Of a DNA stretch of 39,886 bases, positions 1 through 7,497 are shown piece by piece. Position 1 is the stretch's first letter, and every line of letters begins with the position of its first letter. Source of the DNA: CAYQTL01 sp964420405. GTDB lineage: Bacteria > Acidobacteriota > Thermoanaerobaculia > Thermoanaerobaculales > Sulfomarinibacteraceae. Location: contig CAYQTL010000037.1 in the NCBI GenBank assembly GCA_964420405.1, positions 1 through 39,886 of the forward strand. Direction: 5' to 3'. The notes under the pieces were generated by a model that did not search any database, was not told where the DNA came from, and was given only the letters and a program-made list of their open reading frames with translations. Position numbers and translations under genes: made by a program.

Positions 1-106
1 CGACCAGGATCAGGATCGCCGCGAACCAGATCGACCACCAGTCCTCCTTCAGGTAGAGCTCCGTCCACCTGCTCTTCTTTTCCTCGATCACGCTGCCATC
101 CGCCAT
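1..106 (-). CDS. N-terminus of a membrane transporter, possibly a YeiH-type putative sulfate exporter (partial)
   Basis: Only the first 35 codons lie in the window; the gene runs off the left edge. The start is the ATG at 106-104, preceded on its strand by a strong purine-rich ribosome site (AGGGGAGGGAG). The peptide begins with a short charged stretch, then the motif LYLKEDWW, then the start of a hydrophobic helix. A charged N-terminus with a KEDWW motif just before the first membrane helix is what I recall from the YeiH/UPF0324 putative sulfate exporter family. That recognition rests on a short motif only. Any other multi-pass membrane protein remains possible. Confidence 0.5.
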   Translation of the reverse strand, partial: MADGSVIEEKKSRWTELYLKEDWWSIWFAAILILV

Positions 107-428
107 GGTCTCCCTCCCCTTCAGGTCTGGCCGCGCCACCGCATCCACCGGATCCGCCCGCCCTCCGGCGTCCCCGGAGCACCCCGTCGCCCGACCGTCT
201 GTCTCAACTCACGCGCGTCGGACGCGCACCCAACCGAGCTTGGATGGTACCGGAGCAGGCCGGAAAAGCAAGCCAAATCCTCAGAAGAAACACACGAAAG
301 GCGACCGTAGCAGCAAATATCGTCTCTTTTCCGGGCCTTCCTTGAGGACTCAATCTCAGAATTTAGCGTTGGAACAACTGCGACAACGTGCACGCGACCA
401 ACCGGGCCGCTGGTCGTCGTCGGCCCGG
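107..428. other. Intergenic region, no gene seen
   Basis: The spacer lies between the upstream end of the partial transporter gene and the 3' end of the rdgC-like gene. About 265-375 is clearly richer in A+T than the surroundings and probably holds the promoter of the transporter gene. A TAAATT hexamer on the minus strand near 361-366 is a possible -10. The long reading frames crossing this region on either strand have no recognisable protein features. Confidence 0.5.
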
Positions 429-429
429 T
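401..429 (-). terminator. Hairpin abutting the rdgC-like stop codon
   Basis: ACCGGGCC (401-408) and GGCCCGGT (422-429) form a perfect 8-bp stem with a 13-base loop. It touches the stop codon of the minus-strand gene ending at 429. No T-run follows, so it may be a weak terminator or a 3'-end stabilising hairpin. Confidence 0.5.
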
Positions 430-1340
430 CAGGAGACTCCGGCGCCCGCCGCCAGCTCGTCGTACTTGCGGTCCAGCCTCGCGTGCAGCTCGGCGACCGC
501 GTCGACCCGCTCGGCGAGGCGGTCGACCCAGCTGTCGTGGTGCTCGGTCTCGACCCGTATCCCCGACAGCCGCCAGTTGAGGCCGTCGAGCCGGAACGAC
601 CAGTCGCCCAGCAGCAGCCGCGCCGCCAGCAGCTCGGCGTCGCGCTCCAGGTAGCGGCCGAGCTCGCCGGTCACGTCGCCGGTGAGGCTCACCCTGGCGT
701 CGTGGGTCACCAGCCGGGCGGCGCCCGACTCGGGCTCCAGCGTCAGCTCGGGATCGCCCACCAGCCGGCGCAGGAACCGGCAGCCGCGGACCGACTGCCA
801 CGGCTCCCGGGCGTCGACGAGGTCGCTGTCCAGGTCGCGCTCGCCCCGGTCGAGCCACGGCGCCGAGAACTCGGCGACCACGTCCACCTCCCGCAGCACC
901 GCCAGCACCAGGCCGAGCCAGGCGTTGGCTGTGGTCCCGACCCACAGCACGTCGTCGTCGAGAACGCACTCCACGACCTTGGTACGGGGCGCGGTCTGGG
1001 CGAGCAGCGCCTCCTCCGCCTCGTGGCGCAGGCGCTTGCGGGTGCGGGCGGGGATGGTCTCGAGGTTCCGTGCCTCGCGCTCGGCCACCAGCGCCACCTT
1101 GAGCCGCTCGGCGACGGCGCCGGGATCGGGCCGGCGGCGGTCGACCCGGACCCGGAACGCCCACCGGTCGTGGCCGATCCGGTAGGGTGCCCCGGGCTCG
1201 AACGGCACCACGCCGACCCGCTCGCGCACCTCCGAGGAGGGCTCGATCTCGCGGAACGCCACCGGCTCGAAGTCGGGATCCTGCGGGCGCGACGAGACCG
1301 TGAACCGCGTGACGCTCAGCGAGCCGGACAGCAGACCCAT
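429..1340 (-). CDS. rdgC: RdgC-like recombination-associated DNA-binding protein
   Basis: The 303-residue product has the length of E. coli RdgC, a ring-shaped dsDNA-binding protein that limits RecA-dependent recombination. The start is the ATG at 1340-1338, preceded by AGGAGGT with good spacing; a longer in-frame start at 1427 lacks this. The N-terminus MGLLSGSLSVTRF matches the family's opening pattern (MGFFxGxxxxxxY/F). The middle is rich in basic residues (RTRKRLRHE), as expected for DNA contacts, and the C-terminus forms acidic/basic helices. It stands alone, with hairpins on both sides (401-429 and 1363-1391), so it is probably monocistronic. Family assignment rests on the N-terminal motif, the length and the general composition; it is a distant member. 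Confidence 0.7.
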   Translation of the reverse strand: MGLLSGSLSVTRFTVSSRPQDPDFEPVAFREIEPSSEVRERVGVVPFEPGAPYRIGHDRWAFRVRVDRRRPDPGAVAERLKVALVAEREARNLETIPARTRKRLRHEAEEALLAQTAPRTKVVECVLDDDVLWVGTTANAWLGLVLAVLREVDVVAEFSAPWLDRGERDLDSDLVDAREPWQSVRGCRFLRRLVGDPELTLEPESGAARLVTHDARVSLTGDVTGELGRYLERDAELLAARLLLGDWSFRLDGLNWRLSGIRVETEHHDSWVDRLAERVDAVAELHARLDRKYDELAAGAGVS

Positions 1341-1362
1341 GGCGGCGACCTCCTGGGGGGAA

Positions 1363-1391
1363 GGAGCCCGTCCGCGCGGGACGGGCGCTCC
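1363..1391 (-). terminator. GC-rich hairpin between the TPR gene and rdgC
   Basis: GGAGCCCGTCC and GGACGGGCGCTCC pair around a short loop with a two-base bulge. The hairpin lies just upstream of the rdgC ribosome site on the minus strand. It could end transcription from the TPR gene or structure the rdgC leader. There is no T-run. Confidence 0.4.
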
Positions 1392-1431
1392 AGGGTACCG
1401 CCCCCCGCCACCCCGGTCCACCGCCACCGCT

Positions 1432-1465
1432 CCGATCCCGATCCCGATCCCGATCCCGATCCCGA
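1432..1465. repeat. Hexamer tract (CCGATC)n
   Basis: Nearly six perfect tandem copies of the 6-mer CCGATC lie between the TPR gene stop (1522) and the rdgC start. This is one of at least nine similar period-6 tracts in the window, almost all in spacers. Confidence 0.95.
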
Positions 1466-1521
1466 CGAAATCGTACCCGTCGTCAGACCTGTTCCCGCTC
1501 GGGAGGGGCGCTCGCCGTCCC

Positions 1522-2526
1522 TCACGGCGTTGGCGCCTGCGCCCGCACCGCCTCCCGGAACTTCTCCAGCTGCCGCCGGTAGAACTCGTCGTTGCCGCGG
1601 ACCTTCGCGATCGCCGCCTCCTCGAGCGCCACCGCGCGCTCGGGGTCTCCGGTCTGGTAGGCGGCCTCGGCGAGGGTGTCCGCGATGTTGGGCGCCGGGT
1701 CGAGCGCGTAGGCGCGCTCGGCCAGCTCGAGGGCGCGCTCCGGGTCCCGCAGCCATCTCTCGTCGATGGTCAGGCGCAGCCAGGCGAGCTCGTTGAGGAG
1801 GGTGGCGTTGTCCGGCTCCAGCCCGACCCGCCGCTCGAGGCCGAGGATGACGTGCTCCCAGCGGTCGAGCCGGCGAGCCTCGGCGACCAGGGCGCGCCAC
1901 ACCCCGGCGTCCTCGGGCCGGGATCCCGCCAGCTGCTGCAACCGCTCGAGGCGCTGCGGGTCCCCCACGCGCCATCCGAGCACCCGCGACGCCCCGGCGC
2001 GGGCGAGGTCCCACAGCGGGTCGCCGGCCAGGTGCCCGAGCACCGCCGCCACGAGGGTCCAGGCCATGGCGGCGGCGATCCACAGCCGACGACGTCGCAC
2101 GGCCAGCGACGTCCCGGCGGCGGGCGCGGGACCCTCCTCCTCCTCGTCGTCCGGCGCCGGCTCCGGCGAGAGGCGGTTGACGCGGTCGTCGACGGTGGCG
2201 CGGCGCCGGGGCGCGGGCAGCCGCGTCGCGGGCTCCAGCCGACGGCGCACTGCGGCCAGGCGGGCGTCGGCAGGCTCGACCGCCTCGACCGCCGCCAGCA
2301 GCTCGCCGGCCACCCTCTCGACCGCCCGCGGGACGGCGCCTCGCGGGGAGTGCTCGGCCTCGTCGACCACTGCCAGGTAGCGCTCCACCACCGGTGCCGG
2401 CAGCACCCCCTCGGCGACCGCCGCGCCCAGGTACCGGCGCACCGTGCAGCTCGGCGGCCGCGGCAGGCCCAGCGCCGCCAGGCGCTCGAGCGGCACGTCG
2501 AGGGCGGGAAGGTGGTGGTGGTCCAT
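1522..2526 (-). CDS. Single-pass membrane protein with C-terminal TPR-like helices
   Basis: About 334 residues from the ATG at 2526 (starts MDHHHLPALDVP); an alternative ATG at 2571 would add 15 residues. Neither has a strong ribosome site, and a -10-like TATCGT on the minus strand at 2590-2585 makes a short-leader start possible. The N-terminal ~150 residues are helical and proline/arginine-rich, with an acidic DDEEEEG patch. One membrane helix follows (around WIAAAMAWTLVAAVLGHL). The C-terminal ~150 residues show TPR-like repeats with LEPDNATLLNELAW and YALDPAPNIADTLAEAAY signatures. TPR arrays bind partner proteins; the partner and role are not visible here. Confidence 0.75.
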   Translation of the reverse strand: MDHHHLPALDVPLERLAALGLPRPPSCTVRRYLGAAVAEGVLPAPVVERYLAVVDEAEHSPRGAVPRAVERVAGELLAAVEAVEPADARLAAVRRRLEPATRLPAPRRRATVDDRVNRLSPEPAPDDEEEEGPAPAAGTSLAVRRRRLWIAAAMAWTLVAAVLGHLAGDPLWDLARAGASRVLGWRVGDPQRLERLQQLAGSRPEDAGVWRALVAEARRLDRWEHVILGLERRVGLEPDNATLLNELAWLRLTIDERWLRDPERALELAERAYALDPAPNIADTLAEAAYQTGDPERAVALEEAAIAKVRGNDEFYRRQLEKFREAVRAQAPTP

Positions 2527-2584
2527 CGGCCAGGTGCAACCGGTGCGAGGCGGCCGGCATGCCGCCGCCACGCCCGGCCTGGGC

Positions 2585-2590
2585 TACGAT
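2585..2590 (+). promoter_or_regulatory. -10 element of tRNA-Leu (possibly bidirectional)
   Basis: TACGAT lies 13 bases before the tRNA. It sits in the palindrome GGCTAcgaTAGCC (2582-2594), so a TATCGT -10 also reads on the opposite strand towards the TPR gene. No clear -35 is visible. Confidence 0.5.
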
Positions 2591-2603
2591 AGCCGAGACC
2601 TGT

Positions 2604-2689
2604 GCCGGAGTGGCGGAACGGCAGACGCAGGGGACTTAAAATCCCTTGCCCGTCAGGGCGTGGGGGTTCGACTCCCCCCTCCGGCACCA
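2604..2689 (+). tRNA. tRNA-Leu (anticodon TAA)
   Basis: The 86-base gene has a 7-bp acceptor stem (GCCGGAG with CTCCGGC). The anticodon stem GGGGA/TCCCT holds the loop CTTAAAA, giving anticodon TAA. A long variable arm of the leucine type follows, then a GTTCGAC T-loop and an encoded CCA end at 2687-2689. All elements of a class II tRNA are present. Confidence 0.95.
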
Positions 2690-2712
2690 CGACCCCTTTC
2701 CGATCCCGTTCC

Positions 2713-2776
2713 CCACGCCATCCTAAGCGAACGGAGCGCCCGGCAGGGCGCGGAGCGAGTCGAAGGACCTCCACAC
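2713..2776 (+). repeat. Dispersed intergenic element, copy 1 ('ILSE' type)
   Basis: The stretch reads CATCCTAAGCGAACGGAGCG... and ends AGTCGAAGGACCTCCACACC. A second copy lies at 3722-3782. Its middle is an inverted repeat (GCGCCC-ggca-GGGCGC). Read as protein it gives the familiar spurious AILSERSA...GAERVEG string, known from unrelated genomes as a wide-spread non-coding repeat. It follows the tRNA-Leu gene and a short hexamer tract (CCGATCCCGTTCCC). Confidence 0.8.
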
Positions 2777-2922
2777 CCTCTGCAGGGTGCTCGCCTCCGC
2801 CCTCGCCGGCCTCCCGCCTCGCCGGTGCACGGGGGGCCGGCTGACGTTTCCCGGCCCTCGACCTCCCCGCCCTACTCCACCGTGCTAGCGTGACCCTCCA
2901 GTCGAGACCGGTGGGAGGGACG

Positions 2923-3699
2923 ATGGGGTCGGGAACGGGAACGGGATCGGGAACGGGATCGGATCCGGAGGGGCGCGGGGCGGCCGTGGTGGCGGAGGGG
3001 ACAGAGACGTTGGAGATCGTCGACGCGGCGCTGATCGGGCTGTGGGAGGCGGTCAACCAGCTCGCGCGGATCCGGCCGCCGGGCGAGCACTACCGGGTGA
3101 CGGTGTTCGGCTCGTCGCGGATGCGAGAGGGCGACGCGGTGTACGCCGAGGTCCGCGACCTCGCCGAGCGGCTGTCGCGGCTCGGCTGCGACGTGGTCAC
3201 CGGTGGCGGGCCGGGGCTGATGCAGGCGGCCAACGAGGGCGCCCAGAAGGGCGACCCGGAGAACCGCCGGGCGTCGGTCGGGATCCGCGTCCACCTGCCG
3301 TTCGAGAAGGACGCCAACCCGTTCGTCGAGCGGGTCTACACCCACCGCAGCTTCTTCAGCCGGCTGCACCACTTCGTGCGGCTGTCGGACGCCTACGTGG
3401 TGGTGCCGGGTGGGATCGGCACCACCCTCGAGCTGATGATGGTGTGGCAGCTGCTGCAGGTCGAGCACCTGGTGGAGGTGCCGCTGGTGGTGGTCGGGCC
3501 GATGTGGCGGGAGCTGATCGCCTGGGCGCGGCGCCACATGGTCGACGGCCCGCGCGCGCTCGCCGGCGAGCGGGACGTCGAGCTGCCGGTGGCGGTCGCG
3601 ACCGTCGCCGAGGCAGCCGACGCGATCGAGGCCCACCTCGCCCGGTGGCAGGCGCTGCCGCCCGAGCAGCGCCGCCGCACCGGCGACCGCGTGCCGTAG
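2923..3699 (+). CDS. LOG family (lysine decarboxylase-like) nucleotide-binding protein
   Basis: 258 residues from the ATG at 2923, preceded by GTGGGAGGGACG; a GTG at 2890 is in frame but sits in a TAGCGT -10-like element and lacks a ribosome site. The LOG signatures are intact: VTGGGPGLMQAANEG (about 92-106) and PGGIGTTLE (about 162-170). LOG proteins are Rossmann-fold enzymes that release bases from nucleoside monophosphates (cytokinin-activating type) or act in nucleotide metabolism. Residues 2-14 (GSGTGTGSGTGSD) are encoded by a period-6 repeat tract (2926-2966), so the extreme N-terminus is probably recently acquired and dispensable. The true substrate cannot be read from the sequence. 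Confidence 0.85.
   Translation: MGSGTGTGSGTGSDPEGRGAAVVAEGTETLEIVDAALIGLWEAVNQLARIRPPGEHYRVTVFGSSRMREGDAVYAEVRDLAERLSRLGCDVVTGGGPGLMQAANEGAQKGDPENRRASVGIRVHLPFEKDANPFVERVYTHRSFFSRLHHFVRLSDAYVVVPGGIGTTLELMMVWQLLQVEHLVEVPLVVVGPMWRELIAWARRHMVDGPRALAGERDVELPVAVATVAEAADAIEAHLARWQALPPEQRRRTGDRVP
2926..2966 (+). repeat. Hexamer tract inside the LOG coding start
   Basis: GGGTCG-GGAACG-GGAACG-GGATCG-GGAACG-GGATCG follows the ATG of the LOG gene directly. It is the same period-6 family as the spacer tracts (reverse strand of CGATCC/CGTTCC) and adds a Gly-Ser/Thr tail to the protein. Confidence 0.9.
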
Positions 3700-3721
3700 G
3701 GGCCGGTCCGGGATCCGATCC

Positions 3722-3782
3722 CCACGTCATCCTGAGTGACCGGAGAGCCCTCCAGGGCGCGGAGGGAGTCGAAGGACCTCCT
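3722..3782 (+). repeat. Dispersed intergenic element, copy 2 ('ILSE' type)
   Basis: CACGTCATCCTGAGTGACCG...GGAGTCGAAGGACCTCC is clearly related to 2713-2776 and lies in the same orientation about 1 kb away. It contains the same central GC-rich inverted repeat and the spurious peptide HVILSDRRALQGAEGVEG. Confidence 0.8.
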
Positions 3783-3810
3783 CCGAGCTCCGCCCGCCGG
3801 TCGCCCTCAA

Positions 3811-3840
3811 TCCGATCCCGATCCCGATCCCGTTCCCGAT
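3811..3840. repeat. Hexamer tract (CCGATC)n
   Basis: Four to five copies of CCGATC, with one CCGTTC variant at the end. Confidence 0.9.
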
Positions 3841-4030
3841 GGTGGCGGTGGCGTTCAGCGGCGGAAACAGCATCAGCGACAGCGGCAGGTGGCAGGGACA
3901 GCGACAGCCCGTGGGGGACTGCGGTCGCCCACCTCCCCCGTCCGCGTCCGTGCCCGCCTCCGTGCCCGATGCGGCAGCGGGACCGGCGCCGGCGGACCCG
4001 AAGGGGGACGCGGACGGACCTGCGCAGTCG

Positions 4031-4075
4031 TCGGGATCGGGATCGGGATCGGGATCGGGAACGGGATCGGAAGCG
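4031..4075. repeat. Hexamer tract (GGGATC)n, inverse of 3811-3840
   Basis: Seven or so copies of GGGATC with GGAACG and GGAAGC variants. It lies just downstream of the NUDIX gene stop (minus strand). Confidence 0.9.
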
Positions 4076-4100
4076 GACTGGATCGGAATCGCCCGGCACG

Positions 4101-4577
4101 TCAGACGGTCATCTCGAGCGCGCGGGCGATGAGGCGACGGCTGGTGGGCTTGAGGCCGTCGGGCAGGGAGCCCAGCTCGAAGAAGCGGGCGTCGTGGAGC
4201 TCCCACGACGGGCGGATCTCGCGGGGCTCGACGCGGACGAGCAGGCCGACCGTCAGGTGCCACGGGTCGCGCTGGCGGACGACGGCCACCACCGGGCCCG
4301 GCTCGACCTGCCAGCCGAGCTCCTCGCGCAGCTCGCGGGCGAGGCCCTCCTCGGGGGTCTCGCGGCGCTGCAGCCAGCCGCCGGGCAGGCCCCACGGCTC
4401 GGCCGGTCTGAACAGATGGTGGGCGAGCAGCACACGATCGTCCGGGTCGAGGATCACGCCCACGACCCCGACCCGCGAGCGCGGCGCGAGCAGCGCCGCC
4501 GCCACCCGCACCGCCCACCGCCCGGGGGGCCGGCGGCAGAGCCGGGCGACGAACGGCTTGAGCGAGGCGGAGGTCAT
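4101..4577 (-). CDS. NUDIX hydrolase
   Basis: 158 residues from the ATG at 4577. A complete NUDIX box Gx5Ex7REUxEExGU spans residues 67-89: Gly67, Glu73, then RELREELGW at 81-89, so the metal-binding glutamates are intact. A preceding VGVVGVILDPDDRVLLAHH strand is typical of the fold. NUDIX enzymes cleave nucleoside diphosphates linked to another group; the specificity is not evident. The basic N-terminal segment (about 1-34) is an extension before the fold. No ribosome site precedes the ATG. Downstream is the hexamer tract at 4031-4075. It is probably transcribed alone, as 155 bases without a gene separate it from the next minus-strand gene. Confidence 0.9.
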   Translation of the reverse strand: MTSASLKPFVARLCRRPPGRWAVRVAAALLAPRSRVGVVGVILDPDDRVLLAHHLFRPAEPWGLPGGWLQRRETPEEGLARELREELGWQVEPGPVVAVVRQRDPWHLTVGLLVRVEPREIRPSWELHDARFFELGSLPDGLKPTSRRLIARALEMTV

Positions 4578-4732
4578 CGGGTGTCGAGTGTCGCACGCCC
4601 GGGAGCGCCGGTGGCGAGCAGGGTCACCGCTCTCGTCGATGGCCTGTGCTCGCGCGGGCCTGACGCGGTCCCGGCCGCTGGATCGAGGGCACGGACGCGG
4701 ACGCGGGAGTCGGGGTGGATGATCCGAGCGGG

Positions 4733-5677
4733 TCAGCGGGACTCGACGGACTCCCGCACCCGGATCGCGGCGCGCAGGGCCTCGGTGCCGGTGACGCCGT
4801 CGACGGCCGGGGTGGCCTCGCCCCGGCAGGCGCCGACGAAGGCGGCCAGCTCGGCCTTGAGCGGCTCCTCGGGAACGACCTCGACCTGCCGCGGCAGGAT
4901 GTCGGGCGTCCCGGCGCCGCGCACGAGCTGGGCGGCGTGGACCGACTGCTCGGCGTAGTCGACCGAGAAGTAGCTGTCGCGGGCGAACAGCCGCAGCTTG
5001 CGGATCCGCTCGGCGGACACCCGGCTGGCGGTGAGGTTGGCGACCAGCCCCGACGGGAACTCGACCCACGCGTGGCACAGGTCGACCTTGTCGGTCAGCA
5101 CCGGCACGCCGACCGCGCGCAGGTCCGACGGCGGCTCGCCGGCGACGGCGAGGGTGATCTGGAGGTCGTGGATCATCAGGTCGAGGATCACGTCCACGTC
5201 CACCGAGCGGGCGGTGAACGGCGACAGCCGCTGGGTCTCCAGGTAGCGCACGCCGTCCGCCTCTGCCAGCGCCGCCTGCACCGCCGGGTTGTGGTACTCG
5301 ACGTGGCCGACGGCGAGGACCCGGCGGCGGGTCGCCGCCAGGGCTGTCATCTCCTCGGCCTCGGCGACGGTGGCGGCGATCGGCTTCTCGACCAGGACGT
5401 GGCAGCCCGCCTCGAGCAGACGGCACACCGTCTCGTGGTGGTTGACGGTCGGGGTCGCGACCACGACGGCGTCGGCGGCCTCGGCCTCGGCGACGGACGA
5501 CAGCGCGGCGACGCCGTGCTCGCCGGTGATCGCCGCGAGCCGGTCGGGATCCGCGTCGTAGGCGCCGAGGAAGCGGACACCGGCCATGCCGGCGAGGATG
5601 CGGACGTGGTGGCGGCCGAGGTGGCCGGTCCCGACCACGGCGGCGGTGAGCTGCGGGGAGGCGGTGGTGTCGCTCAT
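4733..5677 (-). CDS. Gfo/Idh/MocA family NAD(P)-dependent oxidoreductase
   Basis: 314 residues from the ATG at 5677. The N-terminal Rossmann motif VVGTGHLGRHH (about 14-24) binds NAD(P), and the family EKP motif is at about 97-99 (VLVEKPIAAT). The central VDVDVILDLMIHDL motif carries the conserved histidine of the catalytic region. The combination RLSPFTAR...DLMIHDL resembles the sugar-nucleotide dehydrogenases used in lipid A or surface sugar synthesis (GnnA/WlbA-like), but the substrate is an inference. A TATCCT hexamer ends 8 bases before the ATG and there is no ribosome site, so the transcript is probably leaderless. It is divergent from the peptidase-like gene at 5760. Confidence 0.85.
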   Translation of the reverse strand: MSDTTASPQLTAAVVGTGHLGRHHVRILAGMAGVRFLGAYDADPDRLAAITGEHGVAALSSVAEAEAADAVVVATPTVNHHETVCRLLEAGCHVLVEKPIAATVAEAEEMTALAATRRRVLAVGHVEYHNPAVQAALAEADGVRYLETQRLSPFTARSVDVDVILDLMIHDLQITLAVAGEPPSDLRAVGVPVLTDKVDLCHAWVEFPSGLVANLTASRVSAERIRKLRLFARDSYFSVDYAEQSVHAAQLVRGAGTPDILPRQVEVVPEEPLKAELAAFVGACRGEATPAVDGVTGTEALRAAIRVRESVESR

Positions 5678-5685
5678 GGCCGCCG

Positions 5686-5729
5686 AGGATAGCGCAGCGG
5701 CGGCGCGGCGGGGAGGCGTCCGGTACAAT
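5686..5729. promoter_or_regulatory. Divergent promoter region with -10 elements on both strands
   Basis: TATCCT (minus strand, 5691-5686) precedes the oxidoreductase ATG by 8 bases. TACAAT (plus strand, 5724-5729) precedes the peptidase-like gene. Neither has a good -35. Confidence 0.5.
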
Positions 5730-5759
5730 CACGGGCCGCGACCGTCACGGAGGTGCCCG

Positions 5760-6839
5760 ATGCTCGATCTCGAGAAGCTGCTCGTCGACGTGTTCGACCC
5801 CGAGGAGGGCGAGGTCGCGACCGTCGCCGTCGACCTGCCAACCGAAAGCGTGCCCGACACCGACGCCTGGCGGGAGCGCCGGGCGATGGCCGAGCGGTGG
5901 CGCTCCGAGCTGGCGGAGCTGGGCGAGCGACGCGGCTTCACGGTCAGGCCGCTGCTGACCTTTCCCGCCACCGGCGCCAACAACGGGGACCTGCCGGCGC
6001 GCGGCACGCTCGGCGACGAGGAGGTCGACCTGGTCGAGGCCCTCGCCGGCTCCACGCTGGTGATCGCCATGACCCAGTTCTCGGCCACGGCGCCCCTCGC
6101 GCACATCGCCGATGCGCATCCCGACTTCCGCGCCGCGTCGATGCCGGGCGTCTCGCCGCGCATGGAGGGCACGGCGCTGGCGGCCGACTACCGCAAGGTG
6201 GCCGAGCGCTGCCGCGCCATCGCCGAGGCGTTCGACGGCGCGGTGCTGTGCGACGTCGAGTTCTCGACCGGCCACCGCTGCTTCTTCGACCTGCGCCACC
6301 GCCGGGCGGAGATGGACGACGGCTTCCTGCCGCGGTCCAAGGAGGGCGAGCGGATCATCAACCTGCCCTCCGGTGAGACCTTCATCGTGCCCTACGAGGG
6401 CGAGCTCGAGGACGTGCCGTCGTGGACCGCCGGCACCATCCCGGTGGTGGAGGACGACGAGCTGGTGCTGTTCCACGTCGTCGCGAACTGCGTCCAGGTG
6501 GTGGAGGGGGACGGCCCGGTGGCCGATCGCTACGCCGCCTTCTTCGACCATGACCCGGCCCGGACCAACATCGCCGAGGTGGCGTTCGGCGTCAACGACC
6601 GCGCGCAGGTGACGGGGATCGTGCTCGAGGACGAGAAGGCCGGGTTCCACTGGGCGTTCGGCCGCTCGGACCACCTCGGCGGAGTGGTCGGCGTCGACGA
6701 GTTCGGCGCGCCGGAGAACGTCGTCCACCAGGACATCGTGTACGCGGCCGGCAACCCGGTCCAGGTCGAGCGGGCGGAGATCGTCCACCCCGACGGTCGC
6801 CGGATCGCGGTCATCGAGGGCGGTCGCTACCGCCTGTGA
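5760..6839 (+). CDS. M29-like (aminopeptidase T-type) metallohydrolase
   Basis: 359 residues from the ATG at 5760, with GGAGGT five bases upstream. The C-terminal half has the metal-site pattern of the M29 aminopeptidase fold: NLPSGE (201-206), NIAEVAFG (270-277, Glu273), EDEK (290-293), HWAFGRSDHLGG (297-308) and VHQD (322-325). M29 members are dimetal aminopeptidases, and the fold also includes the ring-opening hydrolase NicX, so the reaction may not be peptide cleavage. The N-terminal ~110 residues are less typical (DVFDPEEGEVATVAVD). A TACAAT -10 lies 30 bases before the start. The gene downstream has its own -10 and ribosome site. Confidence 0.75.
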   Translation: MLDLEKLLVDVFDPEEGEVATVAVDLPTESVPDTDAWRERRAMAERWRSELAELGERRGFTVRPLLTFPATGANNGDLPARGTLGDEEVDLVEALAGSTLVIAMTQFSATAPLAHIADAHPDFRAASMPGVSPRMEGTALAADYRKVAERCRAIAEAFDGAVLCDVEFSTGHRCFFDLRHRRAEMDDGFLPRSKEGERIINLPSGETFIVPYEGELEDVPSWTAGTIPVVEDDELVLFHVVANCVQVVEGDGPVADRYAAFFDHDPARTNIAEVAFGVNDRAQVTGIVLEDEKAGFHWAFGRSDHLGGVVGVDEFGAPENVVHQDIVYAAGNPVQVERAEIVHPDGRRIAVIEGGRYRL

Positions 6840-6857
6840 TAGGATCGCAGCCGCGGG

Positions 6858-6863
6858 TATAAC
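6858..6863 (+). promoter_or_regulatory. -10 element upstream of the hypothetical gene at 6904
   Basis: TATAAC in the 64-base gap, followed by a 40-base leader with GGGAGGGGACG just before the ATG. Confidence 0.5.
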
Positions 6864-6903
6864 TTTCGACGCTGCCGCATTTCGACCAGAGGGAGGGGAC
6901 GCC

Positions 6904-7497
6904 ATGGCCGACGTGACCACGCTGAAGGAGACGGTCGCCGAGCGCGGGCCGTACGGGGTGTGGGACCTGATGACCGACGACGAGAAGGACGCGGCCGCCC
7001 GCGCGCTGTGGACCGGCAGCGACCGCGACACCCGCGCCGCCATCGAGCTCGCCCTCGCCCAGGACATGAAGTTCCGGCCCCAGTCGGTCCGCAAGCTGCC
7101 GGTCGACCGGGTCGTCCCGCGGCTCGTCCGCAAGGCGCCGGACCTGCCGGAGACGGTGCTCTTCCAGTACCTGTTCCACTTCCACATGGAGGAGCGCCGG
7201 CCGCTGCTGGTGGAGTTCCTCGACGCCGCCGGGCTGCCCAACGAGGACGGCGTCCTCGACCTGCCCGAGGAGTACGACGGCCCCGACGCCGACGCGGTGG
7301 CGAAGGCCGCCGCCGACCTGGTCGCCGCCCACGGCCACGACGCCCTGGTCTACCTGGCGACCCTGAAGGTGGCCGACGACGAGTTCTGGACCGGCCTCGA
7401 CGGCGTCCTCGACGCCCACGACGACGCCGGCGAGCCCGTCAAGGCGGCGACGCCGAAGGAGAAGGCCGCGAGAACGAAGACTGACGAGGAGGCGTAG
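6904..7497 (+). CDS. Hypothetical protein, 197 residues
   Basis: I do not recognise a family. The ATG at 6904 has a strong GGGAGGGGACGCC ribosome site, and the reading frame shows clear coding character. The protein is soluble, with no signal peptide or membrane segment. It is mostly helical, with a hydrophobic/aromatic core stretch (LPETVLFQYLFHFHMEE), acidic middle segments and a lysine/alanine-rich disordered tail ending TKTDEEA. The opening TLKETVAERGPYGVWDLM and the repeated DEKDAAARALW/DRDTRAAIELAL pattern suggest short helical repeats. It has its own promoter and is followed by a long repeat-filled spacer. Confidence 0.75.
   Translation: MADVTTLKETVAERGPYGVWDLMTDDEKDAAARALWTGSDRDTRAAIELALAQDMKFRPQSVRKLPVDRVVPRLVRKAPDLPETVLFQYLFHFHMEERRPLLVEFLDAAGLPNEDGVLDLPEEYDGPDADAVAKAAADLVAAHGHDALVYLATLKVADDEFWTGLDGVLDAHDDAGEPVKAATPKEKAARTKTDEEA

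Larger units (their letters stand above)
3700..4100. other. Intergenic region filled with repeats
   Basis: The 401-base spacer between the convergent LOG and NUDIX genes has no credible gene. It holds, in order: dispersed element copy 2 (3722-3782); a CCGATC tract (3811-3840); a CAGCGACAGCGGCAG-type stretch (about 3871-3918) that recurs near 7565-7595; a GTCCGCGTCCGTGCCC-type stretch (3937-3970); and a GGGATC tract (4031-4075), which is the inverse of the one at 3811. The two inverse tracts could pair in a transcript. Confidence 0.8.

Noticed and set aside
105..1796. A plus-strand open frame of 563 codons at the left end
   Set aside because: It lies antisense to the RdgC-like gene, which has a family N-terminus and ribosome site; the product includes the DPDPDP string from the hexamer tract.
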